Part shown: positions 42,985-51,176 of the stretch, piece after piece
Numbering within the stretch: position 1 is the stretch's first letter
Layout of the letters: each line of letters begins with the position of its first letter
NCBI GenBank assembly: GCA_016191165.1
Contig: JACPPF010000018.1
Span: 1-64,000 of the forward strand
DNA: 64,000 bases
Origin: Planctomycetota bacterium
Lineage (GTDB): Bacteria; Planctomycetota; Planctomycetia; Gemmatales; Gemmataceae
Direction of reading: 5' to 3'
Program-made: the position numbers and the translations under genes
Notes under the pieces: generated by a model
The model's database searches: none
What the model was told of the DNA's origin: nothing
Seen by the model: only the letters and a program-made list of their open reading frames with translations

Positions 42985-43202
42985 TGAGACTCAATCTGCT
43001 TTTTGAGATCCGCCCACGAAATCCAGGCTGACCGATCCTTATCCTCGCTGCGACGTTTGAGCTCTTCGGCGAACGCTTCTTCGTCGAGGTGTTGATAATC
43101 GTCCTCGGGCAACGTTGCCAACAGCGCATCTGCGATTGCCAGGCGATCATCCTCGGAGAGTGCCAGGGCCGATTTCAAAATTGCGGAAGCTGAAGAACTC
43201 AT
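42981..43202 (-). CDS. Antitoxin, addiction-module component family
   Basis: A 73-residue protein that should neutralise the toxin at 42673-42984. The sequence ALSEDDRLAIADALLATLPED matches the start of the small 'addiction module component' family, and the C-terminus (WISWADLKKQIE) is an amphipathic toxin-binding helix. ATG 43202 follows GGAGG, which decides the start over the longer frame to 43286 that overlaps the htrA stop codon. No DNA-binding domain is clear. Confidence 0.8.
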   Translation of the reverse strand: MSSSASAILKSALALSEDDRLAIADALLATLPEDDYQHLDEEAFAEELKRRSEDKDRSAWISWADLKKQIESQ

Positions 43203-43282
43203 CGGATTTCCTCCGTTTGCATTTCCGAACATTCTAGCAGTCGCACGCGGTCTACGAAAGCCGAAAACGAGCGCGCCGTCAT

Positions 43283-44341
43283 TCAATTCGACTGCCCTTT
43301 CCGCCCATCGCCGATCCCATAACTCGCGGGTTGTTCCTCGATCACGACCGTGACGCGCATCGGCTGATTGCCGCGCAAGAGATCGACGTCCACCGCCTGA
43401 TTGACCGGGGCCGTCGCGATGATGCGCTGCAACACGTCGGCGTTCTTGGCGGCCTTGCCGGAGACGTGCGTCACGATATCGCCCGCCTTGAGCCCGGCCT
43501 TGGATGCGGGAGTCTGGTCGAACACCTCCACGATCACGACACCAGCGGTTTTGAGGCGTATGGCTGAATCCGTGTCCAGTTCGCGAACATGGGCGCCGAG
43601 GTAGCCGCGTTTCACGACGCCGGTGGTGCGCAGCGCCTGGACGATTCCCTTGGCCAGGTTACTGGAGGTGGCCAGGCCGACGCCCTGGAAGCCGCCGCTT
43701 TTGCTCTTGATGGCCGCGTTGATGCCGATGACCTTGCCTTCGAGGTTGACGAGCGGCCCACCGGAGTTGCCCGGGTTGATGGCGGCGTCGGTTTGCAGGA
43801 AGTCTTCGTACATGCTCAGGTGCAGCCCGCTGCGGGCCTTGCCGCTGATGATGCCGTGCGTGACGGAGCCTGCCAGGCCGAAGGGCGCGCCGACGGCCAG
43901 CACCCGGTCGCCGATCTCCATCGCGTCAGAATCGCCGAACGGCAGCACCGGGAATTTCGCGTCCTTCACGTCGAGCAGGATGACCGCCAGGTCGGTGCGG
44001 CGATCGCTGCGCATGTTTTTCGCCGTCAACTTTCGCCCATCGTGCAGATGGATCGTCGCACGCTCCGCGCCTTCGACGACATGGTGGTTGGTCACGATCA
44101 CGCCGGACGAATCGATGAAAAAGCCCGAACCCAGGCCGAGGCGATCGGTGCGATTCCTGGCGTAAGTCTCGATGAAAACCACCGCGGGCAGAAGCGGCTT
44201 GACAACATCCCGATAGGACGTCAACTCACGCGGCAACGGAGGCTTGGCTTGAGGTTGGCCGTGCGACCAGGAGCCGGCAAAAAAACTCCCAGCCGAGAAA
44301 CCGGTGACGAGCAAGGTGAGTGCGACGAAGTAGCGTTTCAT
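43283..44341 (-). CDS. HtrA/DegP-like serine protease with PDZ domain
   Basis: A 352-residue periplasmic or membrane-anchored protease for misfolded proteins. An N-terminal hydrophobic segment (residues 5-24) is a signal or anchor. The trypsin-like domain has the catalytic triad His 87 (TNHHVVEG), Asp 117 (RRTDLAV) and Ser 193 (NPGNSGGPLV). One PDZ domain follows (YLGAHVRELD to VIEEQPA, about 240-335), so it is DegS-like in having a single PDZ. ATG 44341 follows a GGAGG-type site (CGGAGGTTCCG). It stands alone between the toxin-antitoxin pair and the Cys-rich genes. Confidence 0.9.
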   Translation of the reverse strand: MKRYFVALTLLVTGFSAGSFFAGSWSHGQPQAKPPLPRELTSYRDVVKPLLPAVVFIETYARNRTDRLGLGSGFFIDSSGVIVTNHHVVEGAERATIHLHDGRKLTAKNMRSDRRTDLAVILLDVKDAKFPVLPFGDSDAMEIGDRVLAVGAPFGLAGSVTHGIISGKARSGLHLSMYEDFLQTDAAINPGNSGGPLVNLEGKVIGINAAIKSKSGGFQGVGLATSSNLAKGIVQALRTTGVVKRGYLGAHVRELDTDSAIRLKTAGVVIVEVFDQTPASKAGLKAGDIVTHVSGKAAKNADVLQRIIATAPVNQAVDVDLLRGNQPMRVTVVIEEQPASYGIGDGRKGQSN

Positions 44342-44474
44342 CGGAACCTCCGTTTGAAGGTGATTGGCAACCTCCCATTATCATAGCGTCCATCGCAGAT
44401 TATTTGCCACGAGTTGGTGGTGTCGCACTGTGCGTCTGCGGTCAAACTGAGACAATACCAAACAGATCGCGCCC

Positions 44475-44504
44475 TTGACAGTTGGGGCGAGGTCGGTGAA
44501 TAAT
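44475..44504 (+). promoter_or_regulatory. Strong sigma70-like promoter, possibly leaderless transcript
   Basis: TTGACA (44475-44480), an 18-base spacer and AATAAT (44499-44504) stand directly before the ATG at 44511. Transcription would be expected to start at or very near that ATG, so the mRNA could be leaderless. Confidence 0.6.
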
Positions 44505-44510
44505 AGAGGC

Positions 44511-44888
44511 ATGAAACGGTCCGGCATGATTCTTCTGGTTCATCTGGTCAGCCTGGTGATCGCAGTGCCGGTTGGCTGGTGTTGCCGGGCGCCATTGATT
44601 CAGGCGAACGAAGACTCGGGCACGGGCGAATGCTGTTGCTGCGCCGAGCGGAAGAACCCGCCGAGCGAGGCGCCGGCGCCGCCAACGTGCTGTTGCGAAC
44701 CGACCCCGGCCGCTGTTCTTGGTTGTTCACAGGATGAGATCAAACAGGCCGCGTCCGAGCCGCTCGCTGCTGCTTCTTGGCCAACGGTTGACCATTCGTT
44801 CGCGTCCGCTGAAAATGAACAACCTGTCGTCATTTCGTTGGGACGTTCGCCGCCGATACACGTTCTCCACTGTGTTTGGTTGTGCTAA
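44511..44888 (+). CDS. Small cysteine-rich exported protein A
   Basis: A 125-residue protein. The N-terminus is a signal peptide or anchor (ILLVHLVSLVIAVPVGWCC). The mature part is unusually cysteine-rich: CCCC, CCC, a single C, and a C-terminal HCVWLC. Cysteine clusters of this kind may bind metal (copper, zinc or Fe-S), but no known family is recognised. A strong promoter lies directly upstream. The next gene, 104 bases downstream, is also a cysteine-rich exported protein, so the two probably act together. Confidence 0.65.
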   Translation: MKRSGMILLVHLVSLVIAVPVGWCCRAPLIQANEDSGTGECCCCAERKNPPSEAPAPPTCCCEPTPAAVLGCSQDEIKQAASEPLAAASWPTVDHSFASAENEQPVVISLGRSPPIHVLHCVWLC

Positions 44889-44992
44889 CGGGTTTGGTTC
44901 AAAGTTCAAAGTCCGTGGCATGCGCTTACGGCAAACTAGCGGACTGACCATCAAACCGTACCACAACCAGAAACCATCATGGAGAAATCGAC

Positions 44993-45253
44993 ATGTTGAC
45001 GAAAATGATCACCGCAGTTGTTCTGTCTGGCGCCCTCTGGGTGGCGGGCGATGCCAGTTATCGGCAGTTTGACTGCTGCTACCCCGGTTCGCCATGCTGC
45101 GAACCCGGAGCCCCCTGCTGCCTGACGTCGACGGCGAAAGGGACGAGCGACTGTTGCGCGGTGAACGCGCCGTGTTGCGAGGAAGTCCGCGATTGCTGCG
45201 GCACCGCCAAAACGAGCACCAGCGCCGCCCAACCGGGTAGCCCCCGTCAATAG
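44993..45253 (+). CDS. Small cysteine-rich exported protein B
   Basis: An 86-residue protein with a short signal peptide (TAVVLSGALWVAGDASY). The mature part carries six CC pairs spaced by 6-11 residues (for example DCCYPGSPCCEPGAPCC), which suggests metal binding or many disulfides. GGAG precedes the ATG. A strong intrinsic terminator follows. No homologue is recognised. It forms a likely unit with the gene at 44511. Confidence 0.65.
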   Translation: MLTKMITAVVLSGALWVAGDASYRQFDCCYPGSPCCEPGAPCCLTSTAKGTSDCCAVNAPCCEEVRDCCGTAKTSTSAAQPGSPRQ

Positions 45254-45269
45254 TCAAAGAAGCGATTAA

Positions 45270-45305
45270 GGCCCGGGGACCATTGTCCTCGGGCCGTTTT
45301 TTTTT
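45270..45305 (+). terminator. Rho-independent terminator
   Basis: GGCCCGGGGAC (45270-45280) and GTCCTCGGGCC (45285-45295) form a stem with loop CATT, with one mismatched position, followed by G and nine T residues. It ends the cysteine-rich gene pair. Confidence 0.9.
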
Positions 45306-45352
45306 GCGGCGTTTCTCCATTTCCACGGAGCGTCGCTTCCCGGAATGGATTT

Positions 45353-46690
45353 TCACTTCTTGATTTTGGCCTGCCATTTGCGCAACGCTTCGCGCGGGCG
45401 CGGGTCGGTGGGGCGAGCGAATTGCACGGCATATTCAAGGTGCTGCAAGCCCTCTTTGAGTTGATCCGCCTCGGCCAGCGCTTCCCCCAGGCTCAACTGC
45501 ATGTCGGGCGAATCAGGTTGAATGAGCACGGCCTGGCGCAGCGCCTTGAGCGCCTCGTCACGTCGACCCAGGTGCTTGAGCGCCAGCCCGCGGGTTTCAT
45601 GGGCCAGGGCAAGCTGGTTTTTGAGCGCCAGCGCCTTGTCCTCCGCAACGATGGCCTGGCGGAACAACTCCAGCGCCGCCTCCTTGCCGTCGGCCTCCTT
45701 GAGTTTTTTCTCGCCGCGCAGCAACAAACTGGACCCCAAGAATACGTGAGCTGAAACGAGCGTCGGTTCGGCATCGATGGCCGCACGCAGGTACTTTTCG
45801 GCTTCGTCCAGTTGATTTCGTTTGTAGAGGGCAAAGCCGAGCGTGAAACAGGTCTCCGCGTCCGGCGATTCGCGCGCCAGCTGGCGCAGGAATTCGATGG
45901 CCTCCCGGTCGCGACCTTGACCCTCCAGCGCCAGGAACGGGGCGAGCCGACTCATGCGATCGACGTAGTGGCTCCGCATGCGTTGCTCGAATGGGTCAGG
46001 CCAGGCCAGGTCCGTGGGCAGTCGTGCGGCTCGGTCTAGCAGCTTCTGGGCCTTTTTGCCATCCACCAGGCCCGCGAGCAAAGTGCAGGCGCGCTTTTGA
46101 ATGAAGGGAACCTCGACCAGACGGGCCAGGTGCTGCCGGGCCGCATCGCGATCGTCCCTGGCCAGCGCCATCAGAGAGATTACAAAATGGGCTCGCGCCC
46201 CCTCCGGCTCGATCTTGCGCAGCGCGACGGCATGGCGGTCTGCGTCCGCCAGTTGGCCCGCTTCGATCAGCAGGACCGCGAGACGGAAGTGAATGGCAGC
46301 CTGCTCCACCGGTTCACTGGTGAGCGCCAGGGCCTTCTCGAATAAGGGAAAAGACTGATTCGGATCGCTGTCCGCGATTTGCACTCCGCGCAGGTACGGC
46401 CAGGCCGGGTTGGCAGGATCGAGACGCTCGGCCTGGGCATAGCAGGGCGGCGCCTCGGCCTCGAACCCGTTGGCGGCGAGCACCATGCCAAGCTTGCCCC
46501 ACGCCGAACCGGAGCGCGGCGCCGCGCGCACCTCGGCCAGCGCCTCACGGACCGCATCGCCGATGCCTTTGTCCACGCCCTCCAGTGAAATCACGGGCGG
46601 GGTGGGTGTGAGAAACCAGCGCAATCCGAACCCGCCGCCGGCAACCACCGCGACCAGGATCAGGACCGCGATCAACTTGCGAATGTTCAT
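45353..46690 (-). CDS. Membrane-anchored TPR protein
   Basis: A 445-residue protein. One N-terminal helix (LIAVLILVAVVAGGGFGL) anchors it to the membrane. Tetratricopeptide-like repeats fill the rest, e.g. AETCFTLGFALYKRNQLDEA and AHETRGLALKHLGRRDEALK. It begins 23 bases after the stop of the CRTAC1-like gene on the same strand, so the two are probably co-transcribed; this pairing is common in planctomycetes. I chose ATG 46690, because the open frame beyond runs through the neighbouring gene in another frame. Its partners are unknown. Confidence 0.85.
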   Translation of the reverse strand: MNIRKLIAVLILVAVVAGGGFGLRWFLTPTPPVISLEGVDKGIGDAVREALAEVRAAPRSGSAWGKLGMVLAANGFEAEAPPCYAQAERLDPANPAWPYLRGVQIADSDPNQSFPLFEKALALTSEPVEQAAIHFRLAVLLIEAGQLADADRHAVALRKIEPEGARAHFVISLMALARDDRDAARQHLARLVEVPFIQKRACTLLAGLVDGKKAQKLLDRAARLPTDLAWPDPFEQRMRSHYVDRMSRLAPFLALEGQGRDREAIEFLRQLARESPDAETCFTLGFALYKRNQLDEAEKYLRAAIDAEPTLVSAHVFLGSSLLLRGEKKLKEADGKEAALELFRQAIVAEDKALALKNQLALAHETRGLALKHLGRRDEALKALRQAVLIQPDSPDMQLSLGEALAEADQLKEGLQHLEYAVQFARPTDPRPREALRKWQAKIKK

Positions 46691-46713
46691 TTCGAGTCTC
46701 AAACCGCAAACGG

Positions 46714-48429
46714 CTATTTGCCATCGCCACGCCGCAGCGTGATGACGCGATCGGCCGCGCCGCCGGGAAACGTCTCCACCAGCCCATCGGGCCAGACGAT
46801 ACGAATCGAGTCGTACCGCGTCGCCTCTCCCAGGCCGAAATGCGCACGGGGATCGCTGCTGCTCTGATAACTGTCGGCCGGGTTGATGACGCGAGGCCAA
46901 ACGCGCGGTCCAGCCTTGACGTGGACTGCCGCGCCGTAGGCATCGCGCTTGAGCCTTGGGTCGAAAGCGCGGACGATCAGCCAGTGGCCGCGATTTTTCG
47001 CGACGTTGCGAAAGATGCGGGCCCGATTGCCAACCGTTGTCAGAACGAGGTCCGGTGCGCCGTCGCCGTCCAGATCGCCACACGCCAGTCCGCGCCCCAC
47101 ATTGGCCAGCCCGCAAAACGGATCGTTGGCAAGCGAGATGTCCGCGAACTTCCCCTTGCCGTTGTTGCGAAACAGCTGATTGCGGTCCCCGTACTGTTGA
47201 AAGTGCGCACCCAGAGCGGGATTGATGGTGGTGCTGCCCTGGCTGATCCGGCCATTGACGACGGCAAGGTCGGGCCAGCCGTCGTGATTGAAGTCGGCCA
47301 TCAGCGTGCCGAACCCGGTGCCGCGCCAGTGGGAGTTGAGCAAGCCGGTGTCGGCGGTGACATCGCGGAAGTAGCCGAGCTTGGGCCCCTGGCGCCAGAG
47401 CGTGTTGCGTTCGCTGGACAGGTGGGTCATGTAGATATCGAGAAGCCCATCGCCATCGACATCGCCGACGGCGACGCCCATGCCGGCCTGCGCCTGGCCC
47501 AGGGAATCGACGGCGATGCCGCGGCGGATCGCTTCCTCGGTGAAGGTGCCGTTTTTCTGGTTGATCCACAGGTGGTTGGGTTTGTTGTCATTGACGATCA
47601 GGATGTCCGGCCAGCCATCGCCCGTGAAATCGGCACAGTAGACTGCCAAACCGGGCCCTGGCGCCTTGGCAAAACCAGCTTTCAAGGTCACGTCCTCAAA
47701 GCGAACGCCCTTGCCGTTGGCGCCCAGGTTGCGAAACAGCTTGCTGACCGTGCCCGGGAAATGGGTTGGCCCGCAGTAGTCGCGTTTGGCCATCGGGTTG
47801 TAGCAGCGGCGGTGCGGCTCATCGTCGAGGTAATTGACGATGACCAGATCAAGCCAGCCGTCGCGATCGAAATCGACGAAACTGGCAGAGCAGCCCCAGA
47901 GCGGGTTTTTCAGGCCGGATTCCTCGGTTGCATCGCGGAAGGTCCCGTCGCCGCGGTTGAGGAATATCTTGACGTTGCAGTGCTGGACGACGAGGACGTC
48001 CGGCCAGCCGTCGTTGTTGACGTCGCCGATGGCGACGCCGGTGTTGTGGCCGTCGATGCCCAGCCCGGATCCGGCGGTGACATCTTTGAATTTGCCATCG
48101 GGCATATTTTTGTAGAGGCGGTTGGTGGACTTGGAGCCGGGCCCGCCGAAGTTGAGGAGGTAGAGGTCAAGGCGACCATCGCCGTCGAAGTCGAAGATCG
48201 CGACGCCGGAGCCGTGGATTTGCGGTTGCCACCAGGAGGCCAGATCGCCGGGATCGTGGACGAAATCGAGCCCCATTGCATCGGTGGCATCTTCGAACCA
48301 GGGATCCTGAACGACCGAGGGAATCTCGACGCCGGGTCGAAACCAAAAAAACGCGGCGCCCGCGGTCGCCAGCAAAAGCGCGGCCACAAGACCAGACGCG
48401 ATCCAGGTTTTTTTGGCGGTGGATGGCAT
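46714..48429 (-). CDS. CRTAC1-like FG-GAP/ASPIC-UnbV protein
   Basis: A 571-residue exported protein. An N-terminal hydrophobic helix (residues 9-30) is a signal or anchor. It contains several FG-GAP (VCBS) repeats with calcium-binding DxDxDG loops, for example FDFDGDGRLDLY, GDVNNDGWPDVL and GDVDGDGLLDIY. The C-terminal ASPIC/UnbV-like part (HFGLGEATRYDSIRIVWPDG) matches human CRTAC1-type proteins. The fold is a seven-bladed beta-propeller, likely extracytoplasmic and calcium-binding. The start is ATG 48429. It lies upstream of, and probably in an operon with, the TPR gene. Confidence 0.9.
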   Translation of the reverse strand: MPSTAKKTWIASGLVAALLLATAGAAFFWFRPGVEIPSVVQDPWFEDATDAMGLDFVHDPGDLASWWQPQIHGSGVAIFDFDGDGRLDLYLLNFGGPGSKSTNRLYKNMPDGKFKDVTAGSGLGIDGHNTGVAIGDVNNDGWPDVLVVQHCNVKIFLNRGDGTFRDATEESGLKNPLWGCSASFVDFDRDGWLDLVIVNYLDDEPHRRCYNPMAKRDYCGPTHFPGTVSKLFRNLGANGKGVRFEDVTLKAGFAKAPGPGLAVYCADFTGDGWPDILIVNDNKPNHLWINQKNGTFTEEAIRRGIAVDSLGQAQAGMGVAVGDVDGDGLLDIYMTHLSSERNTLWRQGPKLGYFRDVTADTGLLNSHWRGTGFGTLMADFNHDGWPDLAVVNGRISQGSTTINPALGAHFQQYGDRNQLFRNNGKGKFADISLANDPFCGLANVGRGLACGDLDGDGAPDLVLTTVGNRARIFRNVAKNRGHWLIVRAFDPRLKRDAYGAAVHVKAGPRVWPRVINPADSYQSSSDPRAHFGLGEATRYDSIRIVWPDGLVETFPGGAADRVITLRRGDGK

Positions 48430-48461
48430 GGGTAAGGGTTTCGCCGTAGGCGGCAGGGCTC

Positions 48462-48839
48462 TCAGATATCATTCGATGGCCAGGTCGGCGCCTTGCGATC
48501 GAGGTACACGCGCTTGTGTTCGCCGGGCGTGCCTTTCTGGACGATTTCGATGAAAACCGCCTCGAATTTCGTGCCGTTTTGGTCGGGCACGTAGATCGAG
48601 TCGCCGTTGGTCGGAGAGCTGCTGCTGCCCGTGTACTTGTCGCGGATGTCCACCGCGAAATCGACGAGGAGAATGTGCGTCCACATCAGGCCGACGGCGG
48701 CGCGATCGCCCGCTTCCTGGCCGCGCACCCAGTCGGGCCGCAACACGCATGACAGGCCCGCGATGTCGGGTGCGCTGGGTGGCGAATTCAGGTTGTGGTA
48801 AAGGTCGCAGGTGGCGTTGGCGGCGACTGGCAGGCTCAT
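48462..48839 (-). CDS. Small protein of unknown function
   Basis: A 125-residue protein that I do not recognise. It shows no signal peptide. Two cysteines (CDLYHNLN and LSCVLRPDW) and the C-terminal stretch GTKFEAVFIEIVQKG stand out. ATG 48839 is preceded by AAGGAG, which decides the start over the longer open frame to 49103. It stands upstream of the CRTAC1-like gene on the same strand with a 32-base gap. Confidence 0.6.
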   Translation of the reverse strand: MSLPVAANATCDLYHNLNSPPSAPDIAGLSCVLRPDWVRGQEAGDRAAVGLMWTHILLVDFAVDIRDKYTGSSSSPTNGDSIYVPDQNGTKFEAVFIEIVQKGTPGEHKRVYLDRKAPTWPSNDI

Positions 48840-48925
48840 CGCACTCTCCTTGACAGGGTGCATCGGGTTGGTGCATCCTATCATCGCCAGACCACAGGTT
48901 GCGATGTCAGTTGGCCAAGAACCAA

Positions 48926-48949
48926 CCAGCCCCCCGCGCAAGCGGGGGG
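48926..48949. repeat. Half element: hairpin with GCAA loop
   Basis: CCCCCCGC-GCAA-GCGGGGGG forms a hairpin like the inner arms of the element at 34924-34986. It appears to be a degraded or single-arm copy. Confidence 0.6.
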
Positions 48950-48976
48950 AGCAGGAGAATCCGCGAGTGGAAATTC

Positions 48977-49597
48977 CTACAGCGTTCCCGCCTTGGCCTT
49001 GGCGTAGCGATCGCCGACGGCTTTCCAGTTGACGACGCTCCACCAGGCGTCCAGATAATCCGGGCGCTTGTTCTGGTATTTCAGATAATAAGCATGTTCC
49101 CACACGTCGACGCCGAGGATCGGCGCCTGCCCGGACAGGTAGGGGCTGTCCTGATTGGCGCTCGAGAGGATTTTCAACTTGCCATCGGCGAGGACCAGCC
49201 AGGCCCAGCCGCTGCCGAAGCGCTTGACGCCGGCGTCCTTGAGTTGAGCCTTGAAATTGGCGAAATCGGTGAAGGTCGCCTTGATGTCATCTGCGAGCGG
49301 CCCGGTCGGGTCGCCGCCGGCGCCGCCGGCCATGATCTCCCAGAACATGGCGTGGTTGGCATGTCCGCCGCCGTTGTTGATGACCGCCTGGCGGATGCCT
49401 TCGGGCACCTGGCTGATCTCGCGCAAAAGTTGTTCGATCGGTTTCGATGCCAGGGCCGCCTGGCCTTCGAGCGCCTTGTTCACGTTGTCCACGTAAGCCT
49501 TGTGATGTCGGCCGTGATGAATCTCCATCGTCATCGTATCGATGAACGGTTCCAGGGCGTTGGTTGCGTAGGGAAGACTCGGTAAGGTATAAGCCAT
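48977..49597 (-). CDS. sodA: Superoxide dismutase, Mn/Fe family
   Basis: This 206-residue enzyme converts superoxide to hydrogen peroxide and oxygen. The metal ligands are His 27 (MEIHHGRHH), His 82 (NHAMFW), Asp 164 and His 168 (DVWEHAYY). Gly 77 together with Gln 149 (ANQDSPYL) favours manganese over iron, although cambialistic use is possible. No export signal is present, so it is cytosolic. ATG 49597 follows GGAG. A truncated hairpin repeat lies just after the stop. Confidence 0.92.
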   Translation of the reverse strand: MAYTLPSLPYATNALEPFIDTMTMEIHHGRHHKAYVDNVNKALEGQAALASKPIEQLLREISQVPEGIRQAVINNGGGHANHAMFWEIMAGGAGGDPTGPLADDIKATFTDFANFKAQLKDAGVKRFGSGWAWLVLADGKLKILSSANQDSPYLSGQAPILGVDVWEHAYYLKYQNKRPDYLDAWWSVVNWKAVGDRYAKAKAGTL

Positions 49598-49790
49598 GAT
49601 GGTTCTCCGTGGGTTGCCAGGCCGCTCGCGGCATAGCATTCGCAAGTGTGGCGCAAGCGGTCAACGAATAGAACTGCGATGGTGGTAGTGTATTTGCATT
49701 CCCTCCCAAGGCAAATGGCGATATACTGCACGCGGCCAACCGCCTCGCTGAAAACCCGCAACATCCATGCCGCGATTGGAGGAGGGAACC

Positions 49791-50231
49791 ATGAGATTGA
49801 TGCTTTCAGCATTCGCCCTGCTGGTGTTCGCCTGGGGGTTCGCCCAGGCCGGCGACGATGACACGGATTTGCGGTCGCTGCAAGGAACCTGGCTCGTTGT
49901 ATCGCTGACGGAAAAGGACAAGAAGGTTCCAACCGCCGAGACCGAGGTCCTGGAGTTCCGCGTCGTCAAGGATACCTTCACCGTCACCGAAAAAGGCAAG
50001 GTCATTGCCAAGTACCAGTTCAAGCTCGATGCCACCAAGACGCCCAAGGCCATCGACGTCACGCATTTGATCGGCGAGGACAAGGGAAAGAAGAACCTGG
50101 GTGTCTACGGAATCGACAAGCTTTTCCTGCGCATCTGCCTGGACGAGACCGGCAAGCAGCGCCCGACCGCGTTCACCGGCGCGGAAGCCAGGCGGTGCAG
50201 CGTGATCGTCCTGAAGCGAAAGCGGTCGTGA
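49791..50231 (+). CDS. TIGR03067-like small exported protein
   Basis: A 146-residue protein with an N-terminal signal peptide (LSAFALLVFAWGFAQA). The mature sequence, from DLRSLQGTWLVVSLTEKDKK on, matches the planctomycete/acidobacterial TIGR03067 family (QGTW opening, then a small beta-barrel). The pattern resembles small lipocalin-like or ligand-binding folds, with no assigned function. The ATG at 49791 follows GGAGGAGGG. It precedes the Rieske/cytochrome pair by 91 bases. Confidence 0.75.
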   Translation: MRLMLSAFALLVFAWGFAQAGDDDTDLRSLQGTWLVVSLTEKDKKVPTAETEVLEFRVVKDTFTVTEKGKVIAKYQFKLDATKTPKAIDVTHLIGEDKGKKNLGVYGIDKLFLRICLDETGKQRPTAFTGAEARRCSVIVLKRKRS

Positions 50232-50322
50232 TCTTTGACGGCAATGCGTGGTTTCGCGTAGAATGAAGGTTAGCCGCGTGCCTGTGGCACGCGCGCCGAA
50301 TACCGTTGTACCAGAGGAACCC

Positions 50323-50655
50323 ATGACCGAGTATCATACCGTGTGCAAGCTGGCTGACCTGAAGCCTAACGAAGGCAAGACGGTTGCCATCGGGCATCGC
50401 ATGGTTGCCCTGTTCCTGATCGATGGCGTCGTGCATGCGATCGACGACACCTGCCCGCACATGGGCGCTTCCTTGAGCGGCGGTTACTTCGAGAACAACA
50501 TCGTCACCTGTCCCTGGCACGCCTGGCGCTTTCGCGTCACCGATGGCGTGTGGGCGGACAACCCGCGCATCAAAATAGGCTGCCATTCCGTGCGCGTCGT
50601 CGGCGACGACGTGCAGGTGCAGATCGCCAGTCCCATCGCGGAGAAAACGCCATGA
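50323..50655 (+). CDS. Rieske-type 2Fe-2S ferredoxin
   Basis: A 110-residue soluble Rieske protein of the NirD/ferredoxin-component type. The cluster ligands are in CPHMGA and CPWHAW (CxH and CxxH). The ATG at 50323 follows AGAGGA. It overlaps the next gene, a c-type cytochrome, by four bases (ATGA). Such proteins pass electrons between oxidoreductases or oxygenases; the partner here may be the cytochrome or the Rieske oxygenase at 40361 (inference). The protein has no signal peptide, so its location is likely cytoplasmic, unlike its neighbour. Confidence 0.88.
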   Translation: MTEYHTVCKLADLKPNEGKTVAIGHRMVALFLIDGVVHAIDDTCPHMGASLSGGYFENNIVTCPWHAWRFRVTDGVWADNPRIKIGCHSVRVVGDDVQVQIASPIAEKTP

Positions 50656-51146
50656 CGCCTCCGGTTCGCATGATCCTGGGCAGTGCCCTTCTTTTCGCGG
50701 CCGCGGTTGTACCGGGGCTGGGCCAGAACACCGGCGCGAAAGTCGTGCCGAAGCTTCAGCCAATTGCCGAGACGAAGCTGTTGATGGAAGGCCTGGCGAA
50801 CCCCAACTTTCGCGGGCTGGAGCGCAATCTCAGCAAGAACCCGATCGACGATCAAACCTGGACCTACGCCCGCGGGCAGGCTCTGTTGATCGCGGAATGC
50901 GCTAATCTGTTGATGTTGCGGCCGCCGAAGGGAACACAGAGTCAGCCGACGTGGTTTCAGGAGACGATGGATCTGCGCACCCAGGCGACCCGGCTGGCGC
51001 AGAGTATTGCGAAGAAGGACCTGGCCAGCGCGAAGGCAGGGATGCAGAATCTGGCCCGCAGTTGCAACCGCTGCCATCAGAGTTTTCGCGTACCGGTTGA
51101 CATCGTGCCGTTTCAGCCGGTCCCGCCGCCGGTGCGTAAAATCTGA
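50652..51146 (+). CDS. c-type cytochrome (cytochrome c'-like)
   Basis: A 164-residue exported protein with a signal peptide (LGSALLFAAAVVPGLGQ). The single haem site is CNRCH near residue 139, close to the C-terminus, as in cytochrome c' and related four-helix cytochromes. The predicted helices around it (RTQATRLAQSIAKKDLASAK) fit that fold. It overlaps the Rieske ferredoxin gene by four bases. A proline-rich tail (VPFQPVPPPV) ends the protein. The electron partner is not known. Confidence 0.8.
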   Translation: MTPPVRMILGSALLFAAAVVPGLGQNTGAKVVPKLQPIAETKLLMEGLANPNFRGLERNLSKNPIDDQTWTYARGQALLIAECANLLMLRPPKGTQSQPTWFQETMDLRTQATRLAQSIAKKDLASAKAGMQNLARSCNRCHQSFRVPVDIVPFQPVPPPVRKI

Positions 51147-51176
51147 AACGCTGCTGGCGGGGCGGCCCTTTTGCCG

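Noticed and set aside
46691-47569. Upstream extension of the TPR protein frame
   Set aside because: It lies in another frame of the CRTAC1-like gene; a membrane-anchor start is found at 46690.
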